NCBI GenBank assembly: GCA_000434735.1
Contig: FR881259.1
Coordinates: forward strand, 1-6,125
Direction of reading: 5' to 3'
DNA: 6,125 nucleotides
DNA from: Bacteroides sp. CAG:530
GTDB taxonomy: Bacteria; Bacteroidota; Bacteroidia; Bacteroidales; Bacteroidaceae
Positions 1 to 5,618 of the stretch are shown in pieces. The position numbers and the translations under genes were made by a program. The notes beneath the pieces are model-generated. The model was not told the origin of the DNA, made no database searches, and saw only the letters and a list, made by a program, of their open reading frames with translations. How positions within the stretch are numbered: position 1 is the stretch's first letter; each line of letters starts with the position of its first letter.

Positions 1-106
1 GCAATTCCTGTTATAGACGCTAATATTCCCGGCAGCAAGTATTGTCATCAGGCAGCTATGGACAACCATATTCTATTCTGTTTTATTGTTTTGTTTTATG
101 TTCTTT

Positions 107-469
107 TTAAAACAAGTCATCATCTTCATGAAGCAGATATTCATATTTGGTACCGATAAGGCTTTCACGGTCATACTCTTTTCTATACTCCATGATATAG
201 AAGCTAATTGTTTCTGGATATTCATAGACGAATCTTCGACACACTTTCTTGTACATAAGTAATATGCGTTCGTTATCGGCAAACTCAAACAGATAGTCAA
301 GCATCCGACCGACTTCATTTGCTGTTGCATGTTTTCTTGCACAGAACTTCTCCACAATGGGAGCATACTCTATGGCTGCTCTCTCACGAATCTGCATAAG
401 TCCTTTTGCTAATTCTTTTATCCCTGCAAGGAATTCTTGATAATCCTTATCTTTACTTATATCATTCAT
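107..469 (-). CDS. Hypothetical protein, 120 residues, downstream partner of the ATPase gene
   Basis: I do not recognise a family. The protein is predicted soluble: there is no signal peptide and no membrane segment, and the composition suggests mostly helix. It is rich in charged residues and Tyr/Phe, with an Arg/Lys/Tyr-rich middle (MYKKVCRRFVYEYPE) and a very acidic C-terminal tail (HEDDDLF). The ATG at 469 follows the stop codon of the ATPase C-terminal half by only 9 bases, so the two genes are almost certainly co-transcribed from the promoter at 1805-1834. The frame is intact although the upstream ATPase is frameshifted. Plus-strand frames over this interval read as shadows. No terminator hairpin is visible after the stop; the next 37 bases are AT-rich. 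It could be an accessory protein of the ATPase, but nothing beyond gene order shows this. Confidence 0.75.
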   Translation of the reverse strand: MNDISKDKDYQEFLAGIKELAKGLMQIRERAAIEYAPIVEKFCARKHATANEVGRMLDYLFEFADNERILLMYKKVCRRFVYEYPETISFYIMEYRKEYDRESLIGTKYEYLLHEDDDLF

Positions 470-478
470 GACCTGTTT

Positions 479-1207
479 TTAATCTTTTAAACAAGCAAGT
501 GGTATGACTTTGACTCCGTCTGGGCGTGTATAAGCCATGCTGCCACCTGTCATGACAATCATTAGGTCTGGTTCGCGCAGTGGCACCTGCTTTTCGGTTT
601 TATTATGCTCTTGAATGAGTCGTTTTATTTCCAAAAGATGTTTGGATCCTTCTTCTATTTCACTACTGCCAAGCTTACATTCTATAAGAGCGTAGCGTCC
701 ATCGTCAAGATGAAGCACCAAATCGGCTTCCAATCCGTAGCGGTCACGATAGTATGACAAATGACTGTCGTGAGATGCGGAATACACCCTGAGATCACGT
801 GCACACATCTGCTCGAAAATAAATCCGAATGTCTTTAATTGAGTCATCAAGGCCTCTGGTGACAGGTTGAGTGATGCTACTGAAACGGAAGGGTCGCAGA
901 AGGCACGTTTGGGTCTGCTTTGTATAGTTGCCTTACTCCTTATGGACGGACACCAAGCTTCTATGTCTTGAATGACGAACAATTTCTCAAGTGCCTCAAT
1001 GTAGCTTTCCAGCGTAGGTCGGCTGCATTCCACATCATCAGCGGCTGTAACATCAGCTAAGATTGAGGTGGTTTTTGCCAATGTAGAGATATTGCGTGCA
1101 TATGATTTCATAATCATGTGCGCCAATTTCTGATTTCTCTTTACTCCATCAATGCGAGATATATCATTTTTATATACAGACTTTACATATTCTTTAGCTA
1201 CAAGCAA
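479..1207 (-). CDS. C-terminal half of frameshifted ATPase: DUF4143 domain
   Basis: This 242-residue frame starts formally at a TTG (1207), but it is better read as the continuation of the ATPase after a one-base deletion. Its first residues (VAKEYVKSVYKNDISRIDGVKRN) are the helical linker normally found inside the fused protein. Near residues 160-178 it carries EAD ... LIECK, the acidic and E-x-K elements of the PD-(D/E)XK-like fold seen in DUF4143. It ends with a PDLMIVMTGG strand and a short C-terminal tail. There is no credible ribosome binding site or promoter of its own, so separate translation would depend on re-initiation at the 10-base overlap. Nine bases downstream is the 120-residue hypothetical gene. 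Confidence 0.7.
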   Translation of the reverse strand: MLVAKEYVKSVYKNDISRIDGVKRNQKLAHMIMKSYARNISTLAKTTSILADVTAADDVECSRPTLESYIEALEKLFVIQDIEAWCPSIRSKATIQSRPKRAFCDPSVSVASLNLSPEALMTQLKTFGFIFEQMCARDLRVYSASHDSHLSYYRDRYGLEADLVLHLDDGRYALIECKLGSSEIEEGSKHLLEIKRLIQEHNKTEKQVPLREPDLMIVMTGGSMAYTRPDGVKVIPLACLKD

Positions 1208-1767
1208 TTTGCCTTGTCATCGCTTAAATTTAATGTTGCAGGCCAACCTCCTCTGCATGCAGAAAAAATAAGTTCTTCTATGCTCAGCTCAGATGTGGCA
1301 AATACTTCTTGTTGAGGATTGTCAAACATCTCCATCAATGATACGCTGCCGTTAGATTCTCCATATTCCCATAGGCTCATAGGCAGCATTTCCATACGAG
1401 AGATACGGCCGGTTCCGCTATGGTGGATTTTGCTATCGTCTATAGCATTTGATCCTGTCAATATGAATTGGCCAGGCAATCCTCTTTCGTCCACCTTTGT
1501 ACGCACTGCATCCCATAGCATTGGCGCATCTTGCCATTCGTCTATCAGTCGCGGAACATTACCCTCCAGTAAGAATGAAGGCTTAGTAATGGCTGTAGCC
1601 AGATATTCCTCGCGATGGTCTGTGTCTTGCAGGCTTATAACGCTGTTTGCCAACTGCTTGGCTGTCGTTGTTTTGCCGCACCATTTTGGACCTTCAATGA
1701 GCACGGCTCCCATTGCTTTAAGATGGGCTTTAAGTTGCACGTCAAAAACTCTATTTTTATATGCCAT
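1198..1767 (-). CDS. N-terminal half of frameshifted ATPase: AAA_14 nucleotide-binding domain
   Basis: This 189-residue frame holds the whole P-loop core. The Walker A motif is GPKWCGKTT (residues 26-34), Walker B is LIDEW (74-78), the sensor-like strand is FILTGS (101-106), and GTGR (118-121) fits the arginine-finger region of AAA_14 proteins. It ends with RGGWPATLNLSDDKANCL, where the family normally continues into helices leading to DUF4143. The ATG at 1767 is the natural start; the protein begins with the usual short segment (AYKNRVFD) before the P-loop. No signal peptide is present, so it is cytoplasmic. The Bacteroidetes promoter at 1805-1834 lies just upstream. As a separate product it could bind ATP but would lack the C-terminal domain. 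It overlaps the next frame by 10 bases. Confidence 0.75.
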   Translation of the reverse strand: MAYKNRVFDVQLKAHLKAMGAVLIEGPKWCGKTTTAKQLANSVISLQDTDHREEYLATAITKPSFLLEGNVPRLIDEWQDAPMLWDAVRTKVDERGLPGQFILTGSNAIDDSKIHHSGTGRISRMEMLPMSLWEYGESNGSVSLMEMFDNPQQEVFATSELSIEELIFSACRGGWPATLNLSDDKANCL

Positions 1768-1804
1768 ATTCGTTTGCTTATTTTATTTCTTCTTATTTCC
1801 AATG

Positions 1805-1834
1805 CAAAGTTACTCATTTTTATTTGGTTACAAA
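1805..1834 (-). promoter_or_regulatory. Bacteroidetes-type promoter for the ATPase operon
   Basis: Read on the minus strand, TTTG (1834-1831) is followed after 18 bases by TAACTTTG (1812-1805). This matches the Bacteroidetes -33/-7 consensus of TTTG and TAnnTTTG, with spacing one or two bases shorter than the usual 19-21. Transcription would start near 1800, giving a leader of about 30 bases before the ATG at 1767. The periodic repeats lie directly upstream of the -33 element. Confidence 0.75.
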
Positions 1835-1846
1835 AAGTGTTTTTAA

Positions 1847-1946
1847 GTTTTAGATGTGTTTTATTTATAGTTTTAGATGCGTTTTATTTATAATTTTTGC
1901 GGTAAAACGTTTGGTGTTTTGTGGCAATTCATCCGGTGTTTTGTGG
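1847..1946 (-). repeat. Array of about 22-base A-tract units upstream of the ATPase promoter
   Basis: On the minus strand, similar C-rich plus A-tract anchors recur at 1946 (CCACAAAACACC), 1924 (CCACAAAACACC, identical), 1902 (CCGCAAAAATTA), 1881 (CGCATCTAAAAC) and 1858 (CACATCTAAAAC). The spacings are 22, 22, 21 and 23 bases. The last two belong to a 23-base direct repeat (1846-1868 and 1869-1891) with a single mismatch. A period close to two helical turns places each unit on the same face of the DNA, as expected for a multi-site operator or an intrinsically curved segment. The array ends about 13 bases upstream of the -33 element. No protein for these sites can be named from the sequence. 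Confidence 0.6.
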
Positions 1947-2091
1947 TAAAACACTATCTTTAAATAAGCTAGGCAGCAGCTCGGAAATAAAAAAATAGAT
2001 GTGAATTGTTTTTGTATTTCTAATAAGATGAGACCAGAATATGCTTTTTCGGAAAACTTTTATACGCATTGCCTTTGCGTCAAAGTTAAAT

Positions 2092-2122
2092 AAAAAGCCG
2101 AATGCTTAAAAACACTCGGCTT
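2092..2122 (-). terminator. Rho-independent terminator of asnA
   Basis: Read on the minus strand, AAGCCGA (2122-2116) pairs perfectly with TCGGCTT (2101-2095), with a few further pairs inside the loop. The stem runs directly into a T run (2096-2093). It begins about 10 bases after the asnA stop codon, as expected for its terminator. Confidence 0.85.
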
Positions 2123-2131
2123 ATATATTCT

Positions 2132-3172
2132 TTAAATCAATTGCATTCCTATTTTAGCGCATTCCTGACGCATATCTTCAGGCCAGATGCTGGCTTGAAT
2201 CTCCCCGATATGCCCTTTCTGCAAGTATAGCATACAAAGACGCGACTGACCTATACCACCACCAATGCTTAGCGGAAGACTGCCTTCGAGCAAACGCTTG
2301 TGGAAATATAATTTAGAACGCTCTTCTTTTCCTGCCAGTTTAAGCTGACGCATCATAGCTTCTTGGTCTACACGAATGCCCATTGACGACAATTCAATAG
2401 CTCGCTCCAATACCGGGTTCCAAATAAGAAGGTCACCGTTTAATCCTGGCAATCCTGTTTCCGGGTCTATGGTAGTATAGTCATCATAGTCTGGAGCACG
2501 AGTGTCGTGAGGTTCGCCGTTACTAAGCTGAGAGCCGATGCCGATGATGAAAACGCTTCCGTAGCGTTTGGTTATCAGGTTCTCGCGTTCCTTAGCTGTT
2601 TTGTCAGGATACATATCGAGCAACTCTTGCGAGTGGATGAAATGCAGCTCTTTAGCAAGGAATGGCTTTATCTGCGGATATACTTCGCAAATCATATACT
2701 CCGTGCGCAGCATGGCCGAATAGATTCTGCTTACCGTATCTTTAAGGAAAGCTACGGTGCGATGTTCGGCGGTGATAACCTGTTCCCAGTCCCACTGGTC
2801 AACATATAGCGAGTGCAGATTGCCTAACTCTTCGTCGGCACGGATAGCGTTCATATCTGTATAAATGCCATATCCCGGATCCACTTTATAGTCGGCCAAT
2901 GTTACTCGTTTCCATTTGGCGAGCGAGTGAACCACTTCTGCCTGCTGGTCTCCTAAGTCCTTGATAGGGAATGACACCGGTCTTTCCACACCGTTTAAGT
3001 CGTCATTGATACCCATTCCTTTTAATACGAACAGTGGCGCAGTGACACGTCGAAGGCGAAGCTCGGACGATAGGTTCTGCTGAAAGAAATCTTTTATTTG
3101 TTTGATCCCCAACTCGGTTTGTTTCATATCGAGCAAAGGCTTATAATCTTTCGGTTTTATAAGGTAACTCAT
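2132..3172 (-). CDS. asnA: Aspartate--ammonia ligase (asparagine synthetase A)
   Basis: AsnA makes asparagine from aspartate and ammonia, using ATP and releasing AMP and pyrophosphate, in the cytoplasm; it is a class II aminoacyl-tRNA synthetase-like enzyme. The 346-residue protein carries family hallmarks along its length: RRVTAPLFV near residue 41, VHSLAKWKR (81-89), SLYVDQWDWE (121-130), RAPDYDDY (225-232), SSMGIRVD (262-269) and the motif-3-like GGGIGQSR (304-311). The length fits Bacteroidales AsnA, slightly longer than the 330-residue E. coli enzyme. I chose the start at 3172 because family members begin MSYLIKP; the upstream in-frame ATG at 3199 would add nine residues and overlap the -7 promoter element. 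The gene is a single unit with its own promoter and terminator, and no adjacent regulator is visible. The frame has no defects. Confidence 0.97.
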   Translation of the reverse strand: MSYLIKPKDYKPLLDMKQTELGIKQIKDFFQQNLSSELRLRRVTAPLFVLKGMGINDDLNGVERPVSFPIKDLGDQQAEVVHSLAKWKRVTLADYKVDPGYGIYTDMNAIRADEELGNLHSLYVDQWDWEQVITAEHRTVAFLKDTVSRIYSAMLRTEYMICEVYPQIKPFLAKELHFIHSQELLDMYPDKTAKERENLITKRYGSVFIIGIGSQLSNGEPHDTRAPDYDDYTTIDPETGLPGLNGDLLIWNPVLERAIELSSMGIRVDQEAMMRQLKLAGKEERSKLYFHKRLLEGSLPLSIGGGIGQSRLCMLYLQKGHIGEIQASIWPEDMRQECAKIGMQLI

Positions 3173-3196
3173 TTCTATATTAAATTTAATTGTCCG

Positions 3197-3226
3197 CAAA
3201 GATAGATATTATTTGCTAAAATGCAA
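3197..3226 (-). promoter_or_regulatory. Probable asnA promoter
   Basis: On the minus strand, TTG (3226-3224) precedes TATCTTTG (3204-3197) by 19 bases, a good fit to the Bacteroidetes -33 and -7 (TAnnTTTG) elements. Transcription would start near 3192, leaving a leader of about 20 bases before the ATG at 3172. This supports the shorter AsnA start. Confidence 0.65.
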
Positions 3227-3365
3227 CCAAAATAAATTATTATGTTTACAAAATGTATCTTTTTACGTGGAGTAGCGTTTATTGTGATAATTAATATTGT
3301 CGATTATTTGCAATATGGAAGTGATTTTTTGCAGTTTAATATTAGGTTTGAATGCAGAATAATTG

Positions 3366-3373
3366 TATTTTTG
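3366..3373 (+). promoter_or_regulatory. -7 element of the tRNA-Arg promoter
   Basis: TATTTTTG fits TAnnTTTG and lies 21 bases before the tRNA, so the primary transcript would have a short 5' leader removed by RNase P. The nearest TTTG (3347-3350) is only 15 bases upstream of this box, shorter than the usual 19-21, so the -33 element is unclear. Confidence 0.5.
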
Positions 3374-3394
3374 CCGAGCAAAACAGAAAACTAT

Positions 3395-3466
3395 GCGCCC
3401 GTAGTTCAATGGATAGAATAAAGGATTCCGGTTCCTTCGATTGGGGTTCGACTCCCCACGGGCGTA
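3395..3466 (+). tRNA. tRNA-Arg (anticodon CCG)
   Basis: A full cloverleaf folds. The acceptor stem is GCGCCCG (3395-3401) with CGGGCGT (3459-3465) and A3466 is the discriminator. The D stem is GTTC with GAAT, and the anticodon stem is AAGGA (3421-3425) with TCCTT (3433-3437) around the loop TTCCGGT, giving anticodon CCG at 3428-3430. A 4-base variable region and the T arm TGGGG-TTCGACT-CCCCA complete it. The anticodon reads the arginine codon CGG. The CCA end is not encoded and must be added by the CCA enzyme. The gene stands alone on the plus strand, divergent from asnA and convergent with the lipoprotein gene. The minus-strand frame crossing it is a shadow. Confidence 0.97.
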
Positions 3467-3472
3467 CATGCT

Positions 3473-3514
3473 AAAGCCTCACTATAACCATTTTCGGTTT
3501 GTAGTGAGGCTTTT
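3473..3514 (+). terminator. Rho-independent terminator after tRNA-Arg, possibly bidirectional
   Basis: AAAGCCTCACTA (3473-3484) pairs with TAGTGAGGCTTT (3502-3513). A wobble pair, two A-T pairs and then CC/GG after a one-base bulge extend the stem. On the plus strand it runs into TTTTCT, a usable U-run, 7 bases after the tRNA end. On the minus strand the T run is only three bases, so it is a weaker terminator for the lipoprotein operon arriving from the right. Confidence 0.85.
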
Positions 3515-3559
3515 CTGTATGTATAATGATTAAGATTTGCATTTCTTCAGTATGCGTTA

Positions 3560-3625
3560 TTCCTTTCTTATAAGGAATCGTTTCCTTTCGCAGAAGGAAT
3601 TGGTTCCTTTCGCAAGAGGATAAAT
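3560..3625. repeat. Three tandem 22-base palindromic repeats
   Basis: The units start at 3560, 3582 and 3604. Each begins TTCCTTTC, and the first two close with AAGGAA (the third, degenerate, with AGAGGA). Within a unit TTCCTT and AAGGAA form a stem with a 6-base loop; between units AAGGAA and TTCCTT are 4 bases apart, so inverted half-sites alternate along the array. It lies in the convergent gap between the tRNA terminator and the lipoprotein gene, starting 7 bases beyond the lipoprotein stop codon. It could act as a processing or terminator structure for the lipoprotein mRNA, as a protein-binding site, or be a dispersed intergenic repeat. Its function is not evident. Confidence 0.8.
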
Positions 3626-3632
3626 TGTAAAC

Positions 3633-4061
3633 TTAGTTGCCTATCCTTCTGACTGTAACCGTATCTGCGTCTACATTGAAAGATGTGACAGCCGAAGCGT
3701 CTACATTGTCGAAACTCTGTGGCGATGACATAATACCGCCACGCCCTATGCCCGACGTACCACTGTTGGTGCGGATTATACCGTTACACAGAGCCACATC
3801 CCAGTCGGTACGGTCGTGCCATGCTTTCTCGGCATCAGTGTCACCGAGCTCGCTTGTTCCTACTATCTTTCCGTCGGATAACGATATATATGTCCATGTG
3901 TCAGGCTGAATGTTAACGCTCATGGCATTGGTGGTAGAAGTTGAACTGTTGTCTTCATCGCCTTTGCTACACGAAGCGAGAGATAGAAGCGAAATCACAA
4001 ATACAAAGATTTTGCTTATATTTTGTATCTTGCGTATAGTGCTATTTCTTTCTTTATTCAT
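3633..4061 (-). CDS. Short HmuY-like lipoprotein carrying only the N-terminal half of the HmuY fold
   Basis: The 142-residue protein starts with a basic N-region, a hydrophobic stretch and the lipobox LASC (Cys31), followed by SKGDED, an acidic run typical of Bacteroidetes surface-exported lipoproteins. From about residue 55 it follows the haem-binding protein HmuY: WTYISLSDGKIV, then WDVALCNGIIRTNSGTSGIGRGG, then a strand ending VDADTVTV. HmuY of Porphyromonas gingivalis has 216 residues; here the frame stops about where HmuY residue 118 would be, so the C-terminal half that in the P. gingivalis protein contributes the haem-ligand histidines is absent. The only histidine after the lipobox is in AWHDRT. 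It follows the C1 protease gene by 26 bases, so the two share a transcript. It may be a truncated remnant, or one half of a split protein with the protease tail (4091-4288). Haem binding is not shown. Confidence 0.8.
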   Translation of the reverse strand: MNKERNSTIRKIQNISKIFVFVISLLSLASCSKGDEDNSSTSTTNAMSVNIQPDTWTYISLSDGKIVGTSELGDTDAEKAWHDRTDWDVALCNGIIRTNSGTSGIGRGGIMSSPQSFDNVDASAVTSFNVDADTVTVRRIGN

Positions 4062-4087
4062 AATAATGATTTTGCTAAAACAGATAT

Positions 4088-5590
4088 TTACTTATAACGA
4101 ATGTTTAGCGTCCGTCCGTCGGACGATAGATTGCCGAAACTCATCTTTACGGCTTTACCTGTGGCGGTGCGCACTATAAATGTACGTGGTGACAATGTAC
4201 CGTTCTCCAAATATTTGTAAGATGAAGCTGAAAGTTTATATCGGTCGGTGCGGTTGTCGGAAGGTCGAACCCAAAAACCTGTGATGCCGGGATTTACAGC
4301 TGTCGGAAAAGAAGAAGAAATACACTTGTGCTCCACTGGAGTTTCGCCACGGTAGTCGTCAAGTGAAATAGCTTCAACTGTTCCATTGCCTACGGTTTTA
4401 CCAATAGCCGCTTTCTTGACAGCTATGAAATAAACCTCGCCATCAGATGGCTGTGCGCCAGCTACGGTGGCATCAATGGCTATTTCGATATCATCGCCAA
4501 GAAATTGTCCTTGCATGGGGTAGTCTCCTCCGGCATTGAAAAAGGCTTGAGCATAATTATATTGCGGTGTTGATGATGTGTTACCGTTATCACGGCGTGC
4601 TGTGCCGAAAGAGAGGTCATTGCGAGAACTGTATTTCAGTTTTACCTTAAATACAATCTTGGGGTCGTATGTGGCTACTCGCACCGCCTGCATTTTGCTT
4701 GATAGCACAATGTCTGTGTGTTGGTGATCTGTAAAGAACCAATATGGCAGGTAGAAACGGCCTTGGTCATGAGAGAATGTACCCCATGTGTTGCATACTA
4801 TGAAGGCTCCCTTATGCTTTTGTCCGTCGGTATCACTGAACTCTACAAGATCATCGTAGCCAACAATTGTCATGGCGTGCGCCCCGCTTGTAGCGAGATG
4901 CGTAAGTAGAGAGTGATATCCTGTATTAGATGGTCCGTTGTAGTTGTTGTTGATAGTCCATCCAGTAGATTGAGATGAGAATGTGAGCAGACCACCATGT
5001 GTACTGCCATCGGCGGCATCGTAAAGCCATCTCTTTAGCGATGGCAGATCGGTGGCATCAAACGAAAGGATTTCCTTAACCCTGTAGCGCATGGCATTCA
5101 GGTATTTGTCATAGCCAGAAGCCCAGCGAAACTGATAAATGCCCGATGTGCCATAGTCGGCTTCGGTCATCATGCCGTAACGCTGCGCAAGATAAAAGCC
5201 CTGTTCGGCAAAACCGCCCTGATCTTCTCCATCGTTGAGCATGTTCCATGAGAACTTGTAGGCGAAACGATTGTCGGCAGAGGCCGATGCGTCACGGTCA
5301 AGCAGGCGGTTAATTTCATAGGTGAATACGTATCCTATACTCGACGCCTGTGCGCACGATCCTCCGTCTTGGTTTATGACAGGTGGAAAATACTTATTTT
5401 TTGAGTTGTCTACAGCCTCGGGCAGTATCACGTTAGCCTTATTTACATGCATGGGCTTTATGGCAGAGCGTATGCGCCGTACCTCGGGCGTTACCTTAGG
5501 GGTAGGATATGCCTTGCGCGTCAAGGTTTGCGCCATTGTTGCCGATGAAAGCAGCATGAGAAGTAACATTATAGATTGTCTTGTCTTCAT
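4088..5590 (-). CDS. Secreted papain-like (C1 family) cysteine protease with HmuY-like C-terminal tail
   Basis: A 500-residue exported peptidase. Residues 1-20 form a signal peptide (hydrophobic LLLMLLSS, cleavage probably after TMA before Gln21). A propeptide-like segment follows, then the C1 core: NQDGGSC places the oxyanion-hole Gln74 and nucleophile Cys79, GAHAM gives His238, and CNTWG gives Asn267, so the triad is complete. Residues about 307-423 are a beta-rich accessory domain (FKVKLKYSSRNDLSF ... GGDYPMQGQF) of a type I associate with Bacteroidales C1 peptidases. Residues 435-500 resemble the end of HmuY, clearest in LSPRTFIVRTATGKAVKMSF. I chose the ATG at 5590 because it places the signal peptide at the N-terminus; the in-frame ATG at 5641 would add 17 basic residues and overlap the upstream gene. 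No lipobox or obvious type IX secretion tail is seen. The gene lies 28 bases after the HEAT-repeat gene and 26 before the HmuY-like gene, in one operon. Substrate unknown. Confidence 0.9.
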   Translation of the reverse strand: MKTRQSIMLLLMLLSSATMAQTLTRKAYPTPKVTPEVRRIRSAIKPMHVNKANVILPEAVDNSKNKYFPPVINQDGGSCAQASSIGYVFTYEINRLLDRDASASADNRFAYKFSWNMLNDGEDQGGFAEQGFYLAQRYGMMTEADYGTSGIYQFRWASGYDKYLNAMRYRVKEILSFDATDLPSLKRWLYDAADGSTHGGLLTFSSQSTGWTINNNYNGPSNTGYHSLLTHLATSGAHAMTIVGYDDLVEFSDTDGQKHKGAFIVCNTWGTFSHDQGRFYLPYWFFTDHQHTDIVLSSKMQAVRVATYDPKIVFKVKLKYSSRNDLSFGTARRDNGNTSSTPQYNYAQAFFNAGGDYPMQGQFLGDDIEIAIDATVAGAQPSDGEVYFIAVKKAAIGKTVGNGTVEAISLDDYRGETPVEHKCISSSFPTAVNPGITGFWVRPSDNRTDRYKLSASSYKYLENGTLSPRTFIVRTATGKAVKMSFGNLSSDGRTLNIRYK

Positions 5591-5618
5591 ATTAACTGTG
5601 TGTTCTCTTCTCTTTATT

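Larger units (their letters stand above)
479..1767 (-). pseudogene. Frameshifted AAA-family ATPase with C-terminal DUF4143 nuclease-fold domain
   Basis: The two reading frames at 1198-1767 and 479-1207 together make one ordinary AAA_14/DUF4143 ATPase of about 430 residues, a family common in Bacteroidetes and archaea whose biological role is poorly known. The ATPase core lies in the first part and the PD-(D/E)XK-like DUF4143 domain in the second. The first frame reads through the conserved RGGWPA segment and then hits TAG at 1198-1200. The other frame, offset by -1, carries on with the expected YVKSVYKNDIS region. Adding one A to the A3 run at 1208-1210 (minus-strand sense) would join them as ...DDKAKLLVAKEYV.... 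No classical slippery heptamer is visible, so a mutation or a homopolymer sequencing error is more likely than programmed frameshifting. Apart from this site both halves look well conserved, which suggests a recent event. Confidence 0.8.
1768..2131. other. 364-base intergenic region between asnA and the ATPase gene
   Basis: From right to left this AT-rich stretch holds the asnA terminator (2092-2122), a second TAACTTTG box (2088-2081) without a good -33 element, a 46-codon minus-strand frame (1929-2069) of doubtful reality, the periodic repeat array (1847-1946), a 7-bp inverted repeat with a 5-base loop (1936-1954), and the ATPase promoter (1805-1834). No RNA family or mobile-element end is recognisable. 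Confidence 0.6.

Noticed and set aside
73..366. 97-codon minus-strand frame overlapping the 120-residue gene
   Set aside because: It overlaps out of frame with the better-spaced 107-469 gene, and its cysteine- and methionine-rich composition looks like a shadow.
1198..1210. Programmed -1 ribosomal frameshift in the ATPase
   Set aside because: No X-XXY-YYZ slippery heptamer and no evident downstream pseudoknot; a one-base deletion explains the break more simply.
1319..1846. 175-codon plus-strand frame with a hydrophobic C-terminus
   Set aside because: It is antisense to the ATPase domain, whose Walker A, Walker B and sensor motifs show the minus strand is coding.
1847..1946. CRISPR array
   Set aside because: Units are about 22 bases end to end with no regular unique spacers, and no cas gene is present.
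3263..3469. 68-codon minus-strand frame
   Set aside because: It is the antisense of tRNA-Arg(CCG) plus AT-rich upstream DNA; the N-terminus is the reverse of the tRNA sequence.
3395..3625. tRNA-Arg as an integration site of a mobile element
   Set aside because: No integrase gene and no direct duplicate of the tRNA 3' end is visible in the window; the neighbouring 22-base repeats do not match the tRNA.
3637..4179. Two plus-strand frames (90 and 89 codons) over the lipoprotein gene
   Set aside because: They are antisense to the HmuY-like lipoprotein, which has a lipobox and family motifs; no promoter or family resemblance on the plus strand.
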